From contig CAVSJQ010000002.1 in NCBI GenBank assembly GCA_963728355.1, positions 248,001-312,000 of the forward strand: a stretch of DNA of 64,000 nucleotides. Reading direction: 5' to 3'. Shown piece after piece: positions 34,654-43,661 of this stretch. The position numbers and the translations under genes were made by a program. The notes below the pieces were generated by a model that saw only the letters and a list, made by a program, of their open reading frames with translations, searched no databases and was not told the origin of the DNA. Numbering within the stretch: the first letter of the stretch is position 1; every line of letters begins with the position of its first letter. Source of the DNA: Sva-07 sp963728355 (GTDB lineage Bacteria > Actinomycetota > Acidimicrobiia > Acidimicrobiales > Ilumatobacteraceae).

Positions 34654-35793
34654 ATGTCCAGTGCGTCCACCATCGTCGATGCGGCATGGGGTCTCGCCGA
34701 ACTGATCGAGGCGAACGCCGACGACGGCGAACGGATCCGGCGCCTGCCGTTGACGACCGTCAGAGCGCTCAACGACGCACAGCTCATGCGCATGTGCGTC
34801 CCCGAGGTCTACGGCGGGCCCGAGGTCGACCCGATGACGCTCGTCGAGGCGATCGAAGCGGTCGCACACAGTGACGGTGGCGCGGGCTGGTGCACGATGA
34901 TCGCGTCGACGACCTCGTCGATGGCGTCGCTGCTGTCGGAGGAGTCGGCGCGCGAGATCTACGGCGACCGCGCGTCGATCACCGGTGGCGTGTTCGCGCC
35001 GAACGGCACGGGCGAAGCGGTCACGGTCGACGGTGTCGACGGGTTCAGGGTCAGCGGCCGTTGGGCGTGGGGGAGCGGCACCCAGCACTGCCGATGGGTG
35101 CTGGGCGGCGCACTGTGCGACGACGGCACGTTCCGGCTGTGCTGGTTCCCGCAGTCCGAGGTCACCTTCCACGACACCTGGCACACGAGCGGGATGCGGG
35201 GGTCGGGATCACTCGATTATTCGGTGACCGGGGTGTTCGTCCCGGCCGTCCGGACGATCCAGCCGGGCGTGACCCGCCCGGCGGTGCGCACCCCGCTGTC
35301 GCAGTTCCCGAACTTCACCCTGCTCGCCGCCGGCGTGTCGGCGGTGGGGCTCGGCGTTGCCAGGAAAGCCCTCGACGAACTGGTCGATCTCGCGAAGGGC
35401 AAGAAGCCGCAGTACTCCTCGAAGACGCTCGCCCAGAGCGGATTCACCCAGGTCGAACTCGCGAGGGCCGAGGGCAAGCTCCGCGCGGCCAGGGCGTTCC
35501 TGCTCGACGAACTGCAGTCTGCGTGGGACACCGCGGTCGCCGGCGCCGAGGTCACCGTCGAGGCCCGCACCGGCATCCGCCTGGCCGCGACCCATGCGGC
35601 GACGGTCGGCGCGGAGGTCGCCGACGTCGCGTTCACGCTCGCCGGTGGCACGGCCGTCTACGACACCAGCCCGCTCGGTCGGTGCCTGCGCGACGCGCAC
35701 GTCGTCACCCAGCACATCCAGACCGCGCCCAAGCTCAACGAGACGATCGGCAAGCTGCTGCTCGGCGTCGATGTCGACACGTCGATGTTCTGA
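34654..35793 (+). CDS. acyl-CoA dehydrogenase-fold flavin monooxygenase-like protein
   Basis: This 379-residue protein has the acyl-CoA dehydrogenase fold but resembles group D flavin monooxygenases such as HsaA. It begins with a helical domain ending in PEVYGGPEVDP and has GGAGWCTMIAS where dehydrogenases bind FAD. It has a WAWGSGTQHCRWVL beta region and lacks the GSSQxxR dehydrogenase C-terminus, ending QTAPKLNETIGKLLLG. HsaA-type enzymes hydroxylate phenols in steroid-ring degradation with a separate reductase. A nitroreductase lies two genes downstream. ATG 34654 follows TACAGT by 7 nt. Confidence 0.82.
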   Translation: MSSASTIVDAAWGLAELIEANADDGERIRRLPLTTVRALNDAQLMRMCVPEVYGGPEVDPMTLVEAIEAVAHSDGGAGWCTMIASTTSSMASLLSEESAREIYGDRASITGGVFAPNGTGEAVTVDGVDGFRVSGRWAWGSGTQHCRWVLGGALCDDGTFRLCWFPQSEVTFHDTWHTSGMRGSGSLDYSVTGVFVPAVRTIQPGVTRPAVRTPLSQFPNFTLLAAGVSAVGLGVARKALDELVDLAKGKKPQYSSKTLAQSGFTQVELARAEGKLRAARAFLLDELQSAWDTAVAGAEVTVEARTGIRLAATHAATVGAEVADVAFTLAGGTAVYDTSPLGRCLRDAHVVTQHIQTAPKLNETIGKLLLGVDVDTSMF

Positions 35794-35816
35794 TCCGGCA
35801 CGGAGGGGATGCGCTG

Positions 35817-36596
35817 ATGGAGACGATCAGAACCGACCGAGACGGCGATCTGCTGATCGTCACGATCGACCATCCGGGGTCGGAGATGAACGCCGTCGAC
35901 GAGCAGCTGCACCACGATCTCTGGCAGCTGTTCCGATCGTTGGCTGCCGAACGCGAGGCGCGCGCCATCGTGCTGACCGGATCGGGTCGGGCGTTCTCGG
36001 CGGGCGGCGACATGTCGTGGTTCCCGGAGCTGCGCCGACCCGATCGTCTGCACGCCTTGCGGCGCGAGGGCAAGCAGTTGATCTGGAATCTGCTCGACGT
36101 CGAGGTGCCGATCGTGTGCGGTCTCAACGGGCCGGCGGTGGGACTCGGCGCCTCGGTGGCGCTGCTCTGCGATCTGATCGTCATGGCCGACACCGCATCG
36201 ATCATCGACCCGCACGTGCAGGTCGGACTCGTCGCCGGCGACGGCGGTGCCGCGATCTGGCCGCTGCTGCTCGGTCCGCTCGCCGCGAAGCGCCATCTCC
36301 TGCTGGGCGAGCCTCTGCGCGCGGAGGCGGCGCTGGCGATGGGTGTGGTCTCCGAGGTCTGCCCGGCCAGCGACGTGCCCGCTGCGTCACGTCGCTGGGC
36401 GAGACGGCTGGCCGATCAGCCACCCCTGGCCGTCCAGGGCACGAAGATCGCCGTCAACGCGCAGATCAAGCAGGCGCTGTTGACGAGTTTCGACGTGTCG
36501 ACCGCACTCGAGATCGGCTGCTTCCACTCCGCCGACCACGCCGAGGCGGTCAGCGCCTTCGTCGACAAACGCACACCGAGATTCGAGGGACGATGA
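35817..36596 (+). CDS. enoyl-CoA hydratase/isomerase family protein
   Basis: This 259-residue crotonase-fold protein has the oxyanion-hole segments SAGGDMSWF (about 62) and GPAVGLGASVALLCD (about 105). The position of the second catalytic glutamate of true hydratases (usually in GxxPExG) reads HVQVGLVAGDGG, so the hydratase glutamates look absent. It could be an isomerase, a dehalogenase or another crotonase-type enzyme. A strong SD (GGAGGGG) precedes the ATG. It is 23 nt after the flavin enzyme, and its stop overlaps the nitroreductase start (ATGA), giving a three-gene operon. Confidence 0.85.
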   Translation: METIRTDRDGDLLIVTIDHPGSEMNAVDEQLHHDLWQLFRSLAAEREARAIVLTGSGRAFSAGGDMSWFPELRRPDRLHALRREGKQLIWNLLDVEVPIVCGLNGPAVGLGASVALLCDLIVMADTASIIDPHVQVGLVAGDGGAAIWPLLLGPLAAKRHLLLGEPLRAEAALAMGVVSEVCPASDVPAASRRWARRLADQPPLAVQGTKIAVNAQIKQALLTSFDVSTALEIGCFHSADHAEAVSAFVDKRTPRFEGR

Positions 36597-37294
36597 ACGA
36601 CGACGCCAGCGCACCCACGCCGCCGACGATCGATGCGATCGAGGCGATCATGACGACGCGTGCGATCCGGCGCTTCAGCGACGAGCCGGTCACCGACGAC
36701 GAGATCACCGTCTGTCTCCGGGCGGCTCAGCAGGCGCCGAGCGGTGGCAACGTCCAGCCGCAGCAGTACGTCGTCGTGAGGGAGCCCGACGTCAAGGCCC
36801 AGATCGCCCGCTGGTACCGCTCGTCGTTCGACCGGTACGAACGGTCGCTGCCCGACGCGTCGGCGTTCCGAGACGAGGCAGCGGCGGCGTCGTGGCGCAG
36901 GACGCGGGCGGCCAGTCGCCATCTCGCCGATCACGTGCAGGAAGCGCCGGCGATCGTGTTCTTCCTGCAGCCGATCATTCCGTGGACGCCCTCGGACGAC
37001 GAGGGCCCGATGGACATCGGTCGCCTCGATGCCAGCGTGTACCCGGCGGTCCAGAACTTCTGCGTGGCGGCTCGCGCGCTGGGCGTCGGGACCTCGCTCA
37101 CCACGGTGATCCGCATCCACGCCACGGAGGCCCTCGAGGTGCTGGGCGTCCCGGCCAACGACGACGGCAGCCCTCGCTTCGAGATCGCCGCGTGCATCCC
37201 GATGGGCCGACCCGCCGGAAGGTTCGGCGTCGCGCCCCGCAAACCGGCCAGCGCCGTCACCCACTGGAACACCTTCGGCAACCGCCGCCGCTGA
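36593..37294 (+). CDS. nitroreductase family protein
   Basis: This 233-residue FMN-dependent oxidoreductase has the family start TTRAIRRFSDEPVTD (phosphate-binding RxxRxF-like), QAPSGGNVQPQQYVVV and GVGTSLTTVI, with a C-terminal PMGRPAGRFG strand. Members reduce nitro groups, quinones or enones with NAD(P)H. It is the last gene of a unit with the flavin monooxygenase-like and crotonase genes (ATGA overlap). A reductase partner role is possible. Terminator-like repeats follow at 37297. Confidence 0.88.
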   Translation: MNDDASAPTPPTIDAIEAIMTTRAIRRFSDEPVTDDEITVCLRAAQQAPSGGNVQPQQYVVVREPDVKAQIARWYRSSFDRYERSLPDASAFRDEAAAASWRRTRAASRHLADHVQEAPAIVFFLQPIIPWTPSDDEGPMDIGRLDASVYPAVQNFCVAARALGVGTSLTTVIRIHATEALEVLGVPANDDGSPRFEIAACIPMGRPAGRFGVAPRKPASAVTHWNTFGNRRR

Positions 37295-37296
37295 CC

Positions 37297-37359
37297 CTGT
37301 CCGTCGGGTCCGGTCCGGAAGGACAGCCTGGTCTTCGGGGTCGGGTCCGGACGGACCGG
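37297..37359 (+). repeat. terminator-like repeat, GGGTCGGGTCCGGA family, two copies
   Basis: CTGTCC (37297-37302) pairs with GGACAG (37321-37326) around a GGTCCGGTCC core, just past the nitroreductase stop. A second copy of the core (GGGTCGGGTCCGGACGGACC, about 37338-37357) follows. The same core occurs at 52441 and, inverted, at 58316, always directly after a stop codon. Confidence 0.6.
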
Positions 37360-37376
37360 TCTGCGACGATGGCGAG

Positions 37377-38576
37377 ATGACCGCCATCGAGTCCGACCGG
37401 CTCACCGTCGACCTGCTGGATCCGAACCTCTACCAGCGCAATCCTCACGACGTGTGGTCGTGGATGCGCGCCAACGAGCCGGTTTACCGCGACGAACGCA
37501 ACGGCCTGTGGGCGGTCACCCGACATGCCGACCTGATGGACGTCGAGCGGCGCTCGACGGTGTTCCTCTCGGGTCAGGGCTACCGCGCGCTGTGGTCGCC
37601 CGAGGAGATCAACATGATCGCCCAGGACGACCCGCGCCACCGCCAGCAGCGCATGCTGGTCCAGCCCAAGCTGACCGGGAAGTCGGTCGCCCAACGTCAG
37701 GCCGAGATCGCCGAACTGGTCACCGAGTTGATCGACGACGCCCTCGCCGCCGGCGACGAGATGGACGTGATCGACGCGCTCGCCGGACAGCTCCCGGCCC
37801 GCTTCACCGCGCGCATTCTCGGCTTCCCCGAGGACCTGTGGCCGCAGATCAAGTCGTGGTCCGAACGCCTGATGCGCACCGACATGCGCGATCGCGACGG
37901 CGAGGCCTTCCGCGACTTCTTCGCCGCCAACATGGAGTTCGTCCAGGTGCTCGGCGAGATCGCGCCGAAGAAGCTCGCCGAACCCGGCGACGACCTGATC
38001 AGCGTCTGGCTGCACTCGACGATCGACGGCGAACCGCTCCCTCCGGCGACGATCGTCCACGAGGTCGGCCTGTTCATCGCGGGTGGCGCCGAGACGACCC
38101 GCACGGCGATCAGTCACGGCCTCCACGCCTTCTCGCAGCACGCCGACCAGTGGGAGGCGATCGGTGCGGACCCCGAGCTGGTCCCGGGTGCCGTCGAGGA
38201 GGTGCTGCGGTGGGTCACGCCGCTCAACAACTTCTTCCGGCGCGCCGCCTCCGACGACCGGATCGGCGACCAGCCGGTCGAGCGTGGTGACCGGATCATC
38301 CTGCTCTATCCGTCGGCCAACCGTGACGAGGCGGTGTTCGCCGACCCGTTCAGCTTCGACATCCGCCGCCATCCGAACCCACACGTCGCCTTCGGCTTCG
38401 GCACGCACCTGTGCATCGGCACCCATGTGGCACGGTCATCGCTCGCCGCGGTGTTCGGGCAGCTCAGCTCGCGGATCACCGACCTGCGCGTCGTCGAGGA
38501 GCCCGTGGTCGAGGCCAACATCTTCGCCCGGGCGGTCCAGTCGTTCCGCCTCGGCTACACGCCGCGCACTGGGTGA
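37377..38576 (+). CDS. cytochrome P450
   Basis: This 399-residue soluble bacterial P450 has the I-helix GGAETTR (oxygen activation), the K-helix pair EEVLR with its partner arginine, and the heme-binding loop FGFGTHLCIGTHVAR with the proximal cysteine near residue 346. It would hydroxylate a hydrophobic substrate using ferredoxin-delivered electrons, and no ferredoxin gene is next to it. Position between an enone-type reductase and an acyl-CoA synthetase fits sterol, terpene or fatty-acid catabolism. The ATG at 37377 has GACGAT 6 nt upstream. Confidence 0.92.
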   Translation: MTAIESDRLTVDLLDPNLYQRNPHDVWSWMRANEPVYRDERNGLWAVTRHADLMDVERRSTVFLSGQGYRALWSPEEINMIAQDDPRHRQQRMLVQPKLTGKSVAQRQAEIAELVTELIDDALAAGDEMDVIDALAGQLPARFTARILGFPEDLWPQIKSWSERLMRTDMRDRDGEAFRDFFAANMEFVQVLGEIAPKKLAEPGDDLISVWLHSTIDGEPLPPATIVHEVGLFIAGGAETTRTAISHGLHAFSQHADQWEAIGADPELVPGAVEEVLRWVTPLNNFFRRAASDDRIGDQPVERGDRIILLYPSANRDEAVFADPFSFDIRRHPNPHVAFGFGTHLCIGTHVARSSLAAVFGQLSSRITDLRVVEEPVVEANIFARAVQSFRLGYTPRTG

Positions 38577-38612
38577 TCGGGCCGACGCCGGCACCCACTA
38601 GCTTCTGCGCCC

Positions 38613-40178
38613 ATGGGGAACATCGAGAGTCTCGCCGACATCATCCGCGTCCACGGGGCTGACCGCGCCGACCATGCAGCGCTGATCCAGGACGACCGAA
38701 CGCTGAGCTGGGCCGAGCTGGCCGCTCGCTCCGCTCAGGTCGCACAGGGGCTCGCCGCCGACGGCGTCGGGTCGCAGGACCGCATCGCGTTCATCGACAA
38801 GAACGGCATCGAGCACTTCGAGGTCTTCTTCGGAGCGGCCCTGCTCAATGCCGTGTGCGTCGACGTGAACTGGCGACTCGCTCCTCCGGAGGTCGAGTAC
38901 ATCGTCAACGACGCCGACGCCAAGGTGCTCGTGGTCGGGCCCGACTTCGTTCCGGTCGTCGACGCGATCCGCGACAACCTGACCACGGTCGATCGGATCC
39001 TGGTCATCGGCGGCCACGACGGCTACGAGTCGTACGAAGACTGGGTGGCCTCGTTCCCCGCAGAGGATCCCGGTGCGACGTCGGCGCACGACGACGTGGC
39101 GTTCCAGCTCTACTCGTCGGGCACCACCGGACGTCCGAAGGGTGTGATGCTCACCAACGACAACTTCTTCAGCCTGTTGCCGCTGGCGAAGGAGATGTGG
39201 GAACTGGGCCCCGACACGGTGAACCTCATCGCGATGCCCCTGTTCCACATCGGCGGCGGCGGCTGGGCGGTCGCCGGCATGTACGAGGGGTGCACGTCGG
39301 TGATCTTCCGGGAACTCGACCCGGCGGCGTTGATCCGCACGATCGAGGAGCAGCACATCACGCATGCGTTCATCGTGCCCGCGGTCCTGGCCTTCATGCT
39401 GATGGTGCCCGGCGTCGCCGACGCCGACTATTCCAGCCTGAAGATCGTCGTCTACGGAGCGTCGCCGATCAGCGAGGACGTACTCGCCAAGTGCGTCGAG
39501 ATGTTCAAGCCCTGCAAGTTCTGGCAGGCCTACGGGCTGACGGAGACGACGGGTGCCGTCGTCAACTTGGCGCCCGACGATCACGACACGACCGGGCCGA
39601 ACCGTCATCGTCTGCGGTCGTGCGGCCTGCCGGGCCCCGGCGTCGAGATCCGCATCGTCGGCGACGAGGACCAGGAGTGCGAGGTCGGCGAGGTCGGCGA
39701 GATCTGGATCCGCTCCGGCCAGGTGATGAAGGGCTACTGGAGGCAGCCGGAGGAGACCGCGAAGGCCATCACCCCCGACGGCTGGTTCAAGTCGGGCGAC
39801 GCCGGCTACCTCGATGCCGACGGCTATCTCTACATCCACGACCGGGTGAAGGACATGATCGTCTCGGGCGGCGAGAACGTGTATCCCGCCGAGGTCGAGA
39901 ACGTCCTGATGGGCCACCCCGGCATCGCCGACGTCGCGGTGATCGGTGTTCCGCACGAGAAGTGGGGCGAGACGGCCAAGGCCGTCGTGGTCAAGGCGCC
40001 GGGCTCGGACGTGACCGAGGACGAGATCATCGCCTACGCGAAAGAACGCCTGGCGACCTTCAAGTGCCCCACCTCGGTGGACTGGACCGACGTGCTGCCG
40101 CGGAACCCGAGCGGCAAGGTTCTCAAGAAGGACCTGCGAGAGCCGTACTGGCAAGGCCGCGACCGGCGCGTCGGCTGA
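38613..40178 (+). CDS. acyl-CoA synthetase (AMP-forming)
   Basis: This 521-residue ligase has the adenylation motifs YSSGTTGRPKGVM (about 168), YGLTETTG (about 312), SGDAGYLDADGYLYIHDR and GGENVYPAEVE. The C-terminal catalytic lysine is in NPSGKVLKKDL. It activates a medium or long, or ring-derived, carboxylic acid to CoA. It is only 36 nt after the P450 gene but has its own TAGCTT element 8 nt before the ATG. A second ligase is at 32071. The substrate is unknown, though pairing with a P450 suggests an oxidised side chain. Confidence 0.9.
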   Translation: MGNIESLADIIRVHGADRADHAALIQDDRTLSWAELAARSAQVAQGLAADGVGSQDRIAFIDKNGIEHFEVFFGAALLNAVCVDVNWRLAPPEVEYIVNDADAKVLVVGPDFVPVVDAIRDNLTTVDRILVIGGHDGYESYEDWVASFPAEDPGATSAHDDVAFQLYSSGTTGRPKGVMLTNDNFFSLLPLAKEMWELGPDTVNLIAMPLFHIGGGGWAVAGMYEGCTSVIFRELDPAALIRTIEEQHITHAFIVPAVLAFMLMVPGVADADYSSLKIVVYGASPISEDVLAKCVEMFKPCKFWQAYGLTETTGAVVNLAPDDHDTTGPNRHRLRSCGLPGPGVEIRIVGDEDQECEVGEVGEIWIRSGQVMKGYWRQPEETAKAITPDGWFKSGDAGYLDADGYLYIHDRVKDMIVSGGENVYPAEVENVLMGHPGIADVAVIGVPHEKWGETAKAVVVKAPGSDVTEDEIIAYAKERLATFKCPTSVDWTDVLPRNPSGKVLKKDLREPYWQGRDRRVG

Positions 40179-40193
40179 GCGGAACCCCGAAAC

Positions 40194-41255
40194 ATGACGG
40201 TCGGCTTATACGGGTTCTACCAGCATGGGAACTTCGGCGATGATCTCATGGCGCTGCTTTTCAGCAACGCGCTGAGAGATGCCGGGCATCGCATCGTTTC
40301 GTCATCGTGTCGACCGGAGTTGGCCGCAGAGTGTGGCATCGATGTCGTGAACAGCATCGATGCCCTGGTCGACGAAGCTGACGCCGTCGTGTACGGAGGT
40401 GGCGGCATTCTCGTGCCCCACACGATGGAAGCAGGGTCGGAATACAGCGCATACCGAAGGGACGTGGGAACGCTTCTCGAGCGCGTCGAGCAAACGGGAA
40501 CGCCGATGGCAGCGTTCTCCATCGGCGGTACGGGGTTCGGTCACGACGCGCTGCCGCCACCGGTCCAGGCTTTGATCCGGCCCGGCGTGCTGTCGGCCTG
40601 CACACTTCGGCTACACGGCGACCGGATCCACTTCAGCGACGATGTTCCACCTCCGCCTGTCTTTCCGGATGTGGTCCTGAACACGAGTGCCATGTTTCCG
40701 TACGAACGGAAACGCAATCCGTCCGATCGGGACCGGTATGTCATTGGCGTGAATCTCGGAAATCGCCCGATCGACCGACGGCTCCGCACGTTTCTCCGTC
40801 TGGTCGAGAAGAGCGTTCGAGACGTGCATGTCGAGTTCTTCGGAACGTTCACCGAGGATTCCCCCGTGAGAACAGACGAGATGTACTCCACCGACGAATC
40901 CGAGAATGTTCGATACCGCTCCGTGCGACGTCATCTCGAAGCGATCTCGAGCGTCGACATGCTCTTCACCCACAAACTCCACATCGGTGTCGCCGCTCTG
41001 TCCTACGGAATTCCCACCATTTCCTGGGTTGGGGCGGCGAAGGCCAGAAGCTTCTTGACGGAGGCCGGGGCCGGAGGAGGCAGTGTCGGCCCGCGTCGTC
41101 GAGAGGCGCCCCTGATGCTCGCGAAGATGCTCGCATCTCGTGGACGGTGTCCGAGGTCGTGTGAGCCCGACCAATCGCAGCTCTCCCACCATCGAGAACA
41201 GAGCGCCCGTCACCTCGACGAGATGCTGAGCTGGATCGACCTCGTGGGCGGATGA
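40194..41255 (+). CDS. polysaccharide pyruvyl transferase family protein
   Basis: This 353-residue protein has the pyruvyl-transferase (GT-B-like) fold: start VGLYGFYQHGNFGDDLM, VYGGGGILVPH, RLHGDRIHFSDD and the late MLFTHKLHIGVAALSYGIPTIS that closes the family. It would add pyruvate ketals to cell-envelope sugars. The coding sequence has clearly more A and T at third positions than the neighbours, and no glycan genes are adjacent, so it looks horizontally acquired. The C-terminus after residue 290 is basic and poorly conserved. Only 15 nt separate it from the synthetase stop. Confidence 0.8.
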   Translation: MTVGLYGFYQHGNFGDDLMALLFSNALRDAGHRIVSSSCRPELAAECGIDVVNSIDALVDEADAVVYGGGGILVPHTMEAGSEYSAYRRDVGTLLERVEQTGTPMAAFSIGGTGFGHDALPPPVQALIRPGVLSACTLRLHGDRIHFSDDVPPPPVFPDVVLNTSAMFPYERKRNPSDRDRYVIGVNLGNRPIDRRLRTFLRLVEKSVRDVHVEFFGTFTEDSPVRTDEMYSTDESENVRYRSVRRHLEAISSVDMLFTHKLHIGVAALSYGIPTISWVGAAKARSFLTEAGAGGGSVGPRRREAPLMLAKMLASRGRCPRSCEPDQSQLSHHREQSARHLDEMLSWIDLVGG

Positions 41256-41331
41256 GCGTGGAATCGAGGTTGCGCGGTCGTGATTCGATCGCGTGGTGTA
41301 CGGGATCTCCAGCGGCGGCCACCGCCAGTTG

Positions 41332-42006
41332 TCAGGCGACGAGTTCGCCGCGCTCGTCCAGTTCGAACAGGCGCACCTTCTCCTCGCTCGCCACGGCGTG
41401 ACGGGCCTGTTCGATCAGTGCATGGTCCTCGACGTGGAGCGCGACGACGACCGCATCGGCGGCGTCGGGGTCGATGAAGCCCTGCTGGTACGCGCGGCTC
41501 TGTCCGGTTCCGATGACGAAGCTCCAGACGGCGGTCACGTAGAAGCCGAAGATGGCACCGCCGACTGCGGCGGCGGCAGTCGCCGGACCGCTCTCGGTGA
41601 CGAACCACACGCCGAGCCCGATGAGGAGGGCGCAGATGACCGCGCCTGGCAAGCCGCCGAGGAACGTGCGGCGCGCGGCGTGTGTCGTGACGCCTTCGGG
41701 ATCGGCCTGATGCTTGGTCTCACGCGATACCTCGTGACCGAGGACGATCATCGTGGTGTCGGTGTCGCTCTCGGTCGTGCGTTCGAAGTCGAGCGCGACG
41801 ACCCGGGCGACCTCGATGTCGTCGGTGATGGCCACCAGGTTGTGGCGCTGCAGCGTGGCGTTCGGATTCGAGTTCGACACCTCGCTGAGATGGGGAGCGT
41901 GACGCTTGGCCCAGGCGGTGAGCGTCACGGGAACACCCGCTGGGGAGCCTCCGCGCCGGGGTCGCGTCGTACCCTCGGTCGGCGTACTTCGTTCTGAATC
42001 GTTCAT
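41332..42006 (-). CDS. membrane protein of unknown function with two helices
   Basis: This 224-residue protein is not one I can name. It has a polar N-terminal part with a stress-protein-like stretch (NLVAITDDIEVARVVALDFE, then DTTMIVLGHEV). Two adjacent membrane helices (about 128-170) are separated by a short loop. The C-terminal acidic region has a repeat-like feel (DAADAVVVALHV). The order resembles general-stress (YflT/DUF1269-type) membrane proteins, which is only a suggestion. Start ATG 42006 has a strong SD (AAAGGGA, about 7 nt). It is divergent from the flavin oxidase gene. Confidence 0.65.
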   Translation of the reverse strand: MNDSERSTPTEGTTRPRRGGSPAGVPVTLTAWAKRHAPHLSEVSNSNPNATLQRHNLVAITDDIEVARVVALDFERTTESDTDTTMIVLGHEVSRETKHQADPEGVTTHAARRTFLGGLPGAVICALLIGLGVWFVTESGPATAAAAVGGAIFGFYVTAVWSFVIGTGQSRAYQQGFIDPDAADAVVVALHVEDHALIEQARHAVASEEKVRLFELDERGELVA

Positions 42007-42084
42007 GTCGTCCCTTTCGATCAGATGCCACCGGGGTGCCCCGATCGGGCGGTCGGCAAACCCCCTACCTGCGAGACTGGGGCG

Positions 42085-42576
42085 ATGCCCGGACTGACGC
42101 GCGACGAGCTGCACGCCTTCCTCGAGGAGCCGGGGCATCTCCTCCGGCTCGGGACCATCGGAGGCGACGGGCTGCCGCGAGTCGTCCCGATCTGGTTCAT
42201 CCATCAGGACGATGCGATCTGGTTCACGCCGCGAGCGCGGTCGGCGTGGCTGGCGGATCTACGCGCAGACAGCGCCGTGTGCGCCACCATCGACGAGCCC
42301 GACGCCCCGATGCGCAAGCTGATCGCACGCGGGCGAGCGGAGTTGGTCCACGACCTCGGCGAGGATGACACCTGGCGCGAGCTGTATCGATCGATCGCCT
42401 GCCGGTACACCCCCGAACGGTTCGCCGACGCCTATCTGGCGGACACGATCGACGAACCGAGGGCCCTGTTCCGGCTCCGGCTCGCCGACTCCGAGGTGTC
42501 GACGTGGAGGATGCCGATCGTCGAACGGGGCGAAAATGCACTCGCCGTCTGGTCGACGCAGTATTACCACCGCTGA
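42085..42576 (+). CDS. pyridoxamine 5'-phosphate oxidase-like flavin/F420 protein
   Basis: This 163-residue split-barrel protein has the family pattern LLRLGTIGGDGLPRVVPIWFI, then IWFTPRARSAWLADL and CATIDEP. Members bind FMN or F420 and reduce small molecules, and actinobacteria have many. The domain is complete, with a C-terminal helix-strand (PRALFRLRLADSEVSTW). No true PdxH residues stand out, so it is not assigned to vitamin B6. The start ATG 42085 has GAGACT 6 nt upstream, like other genes here. Confidence 0.82.
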   Translation: MPGLTRDELHAFLEEPGHLLRLGTIGGDGLPRVVPIWFIHQDDAIWFTPRARSAWLADLRADSAVCATIDEPDAPMRKLIARGRAELVHDLGEDDTWRELYRSIACRYTPERFADAYLADTIDEPRALFRLRLADSEVSTWRMPIVERGENALAVWSTQYYHR

Positions 42577-42598
42577 TCAGGGCCCCCGCCCAGGGTGT

Positions 42599-43450
42599 TC
42601 AGAACAGGGCGAGTAGCGAGCTCGTGGCGGTGTAGCCGGCAACGACGACCAGCAGGATCACGAACCACTTCTGCAGGAAGCTCGGATCACGTGTGCTGGC
42701 GAGACGGCTGCCGACGAACACGCCGATCAAGCTGGCGATCGTGAACGGGATGACCGTGGCCCACTCGACCGATCCCGACGGGAGTCGGGTCGCCAGCGCC
42801 ACCGTCGAGTTCACGGCGATGACGAGCAGTGACGTGCCGACGGCCTCGGGCATCGTGAAGCCCAGCGCGAGCACGAGGGCGGGCACGATCACGAAGCCGC
42901 CGCCGACGCCGAAGAACCCGGTGAGGATCCCGATGAAGGACCCGGCGACGACCACCTTCACCGCGGTCTTGAGATCGAAGTGGATCTCGGAACTCTCCGG
43001 TCGGGCCGGCGCAGCATCGGCGGCCGCCGCGGCGCCGGCCGAGCGCAGCGGAGGCCGGGAGTCGGCCTCCGAGGCGCCGGCCGTGGTCTGCGCGGAGAGC
43101 CGCCGCCACATCGCGAAGGCGGCGACCATCATCAGGATCGAGAACGCGAGCAGGAGCACGTCGGGGTCGACGACCGCGTTCCAGGCGGACCCCAGCAGTG
43201 ATCCGCCCACGCCGGCGAGCCCGAACACGGTACCGGCGGCGAAACGGACCCGCCCGGCACGCCAGTGCGGGATGATCCCGATCAGCGCGGTGATCGTGAC
43301 GAGCACCAGCGAGGTCGTCGTGGCGCTCTTTGCGTCCTGGCCGGCGGCGTACACGAGTGCGGGGACCGCGAGGATCGATCCGCCCCCACCGAGTGCGCCG
43401 AGCGACAACCCGATCAGGAATCCCAGCGGTGATGCCAGCAACGCACGCAC
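42599..43450 (-). CDS. TSUP family (TauE/SafE) permease
   Basis: This 283-residue membrane protein has eight predicted helices in two repeated halves, each starting with a GxGGG motif (GALGGGGSILAVPALVY near the N-terminus and GFFGVGGGFVIVPALVL after the middle). A low-complexity alanine-rich linker (about 125-150) joins the halves. The family moves sulfite, organosulfonates or other anions across the membrane. The TauD-type dioxygenase at 17823 is not close, so no pathway link is claimed. The GTG start follows TATGGT by 6 nt. Confidence 0.85.
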   Translation of the reverse strand: MRALLASPLGFLIGLSLGALGGGGSILAVPALVYAAGQDAKSATTTSLVLVTITALIGIIPHWRAGRVRFAAGTVFGLAGVGGSLLGSAWNAVVDPDVLLLAFSILMMVAAFAMWRRLSAQTTAGASEADSRPPLRSAGAAAAADAAPARPESSEIHFDLKTAVKVVVAGSFIGILTGFFGVGGGFVIVPALVLALGFTMPEAVGTSLLVIAVNSTVALATRLPSGSVEWATVIPFTIASLIGVFVGSRLASTRDPSFLQKWFVILLVVVAGYTATSSLLALF

Positions 43451-43492
43451 CCTCCCACCATACCCCGCCGGGTATCGGGTTCGCTCCGGGGA

Positions 43493-43543
43493 CCGAAATG
43501 TGCGCAGAACGTCCCGCCCAGAGCGACGTTCCGCTCATTTTTC
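43493..43543 (+). repeat. palindromic repeat related to the 59.3-kb hairpins
   Basis: The arms GAAATG (43495-43500) and GAACGTC (43507-43513) pair with GACGTTC (43525-43531) and CATTTTTC (43536-43543). The order CGAAATGTGCGC then CATTTTTC is shared with the two copies at 59260 and 59328. Here it lies upstream of both divergent genes, which fits a dispersed repeat better than a terminator. Confidence 0.6.
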
Positions 43544-43544
43544 A

Positions 43545-43571
43545 GGGTGGGTCAGGGTGGGTCAGGGTGGG
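43545..43571 (+). other. G-quadruplex-like tract upstream of typA
   Basis: Six GGG runs separated by one or three bases (GGGTGGGTCAGGGTGGG and onward) come from about three tandem copies of a 10-nt GTCAGGGTGG unit (43541-43570). Sequence alone predicts a stable quadruplex on the + strand. Its role is unknown. Confidence 0.6.
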
Positions 43572-43661
43572 TGAGGTGGGGCGGAGCGGAAGCGGGGGCG
43601 GGGACGTGGAGCGTGTCGGCGGCGATCGTTCGTTCGTGAACCGGCGATAGCGTGGTTCGTC

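Noticed and set aside
37377..40178. Steroid-catabolism cluster as a firm call
   Set aside because: P450, HsaA-like and FadD-like genes are consistent with it but none has a diagnostic steroid motif, so it is left as a suggestion.
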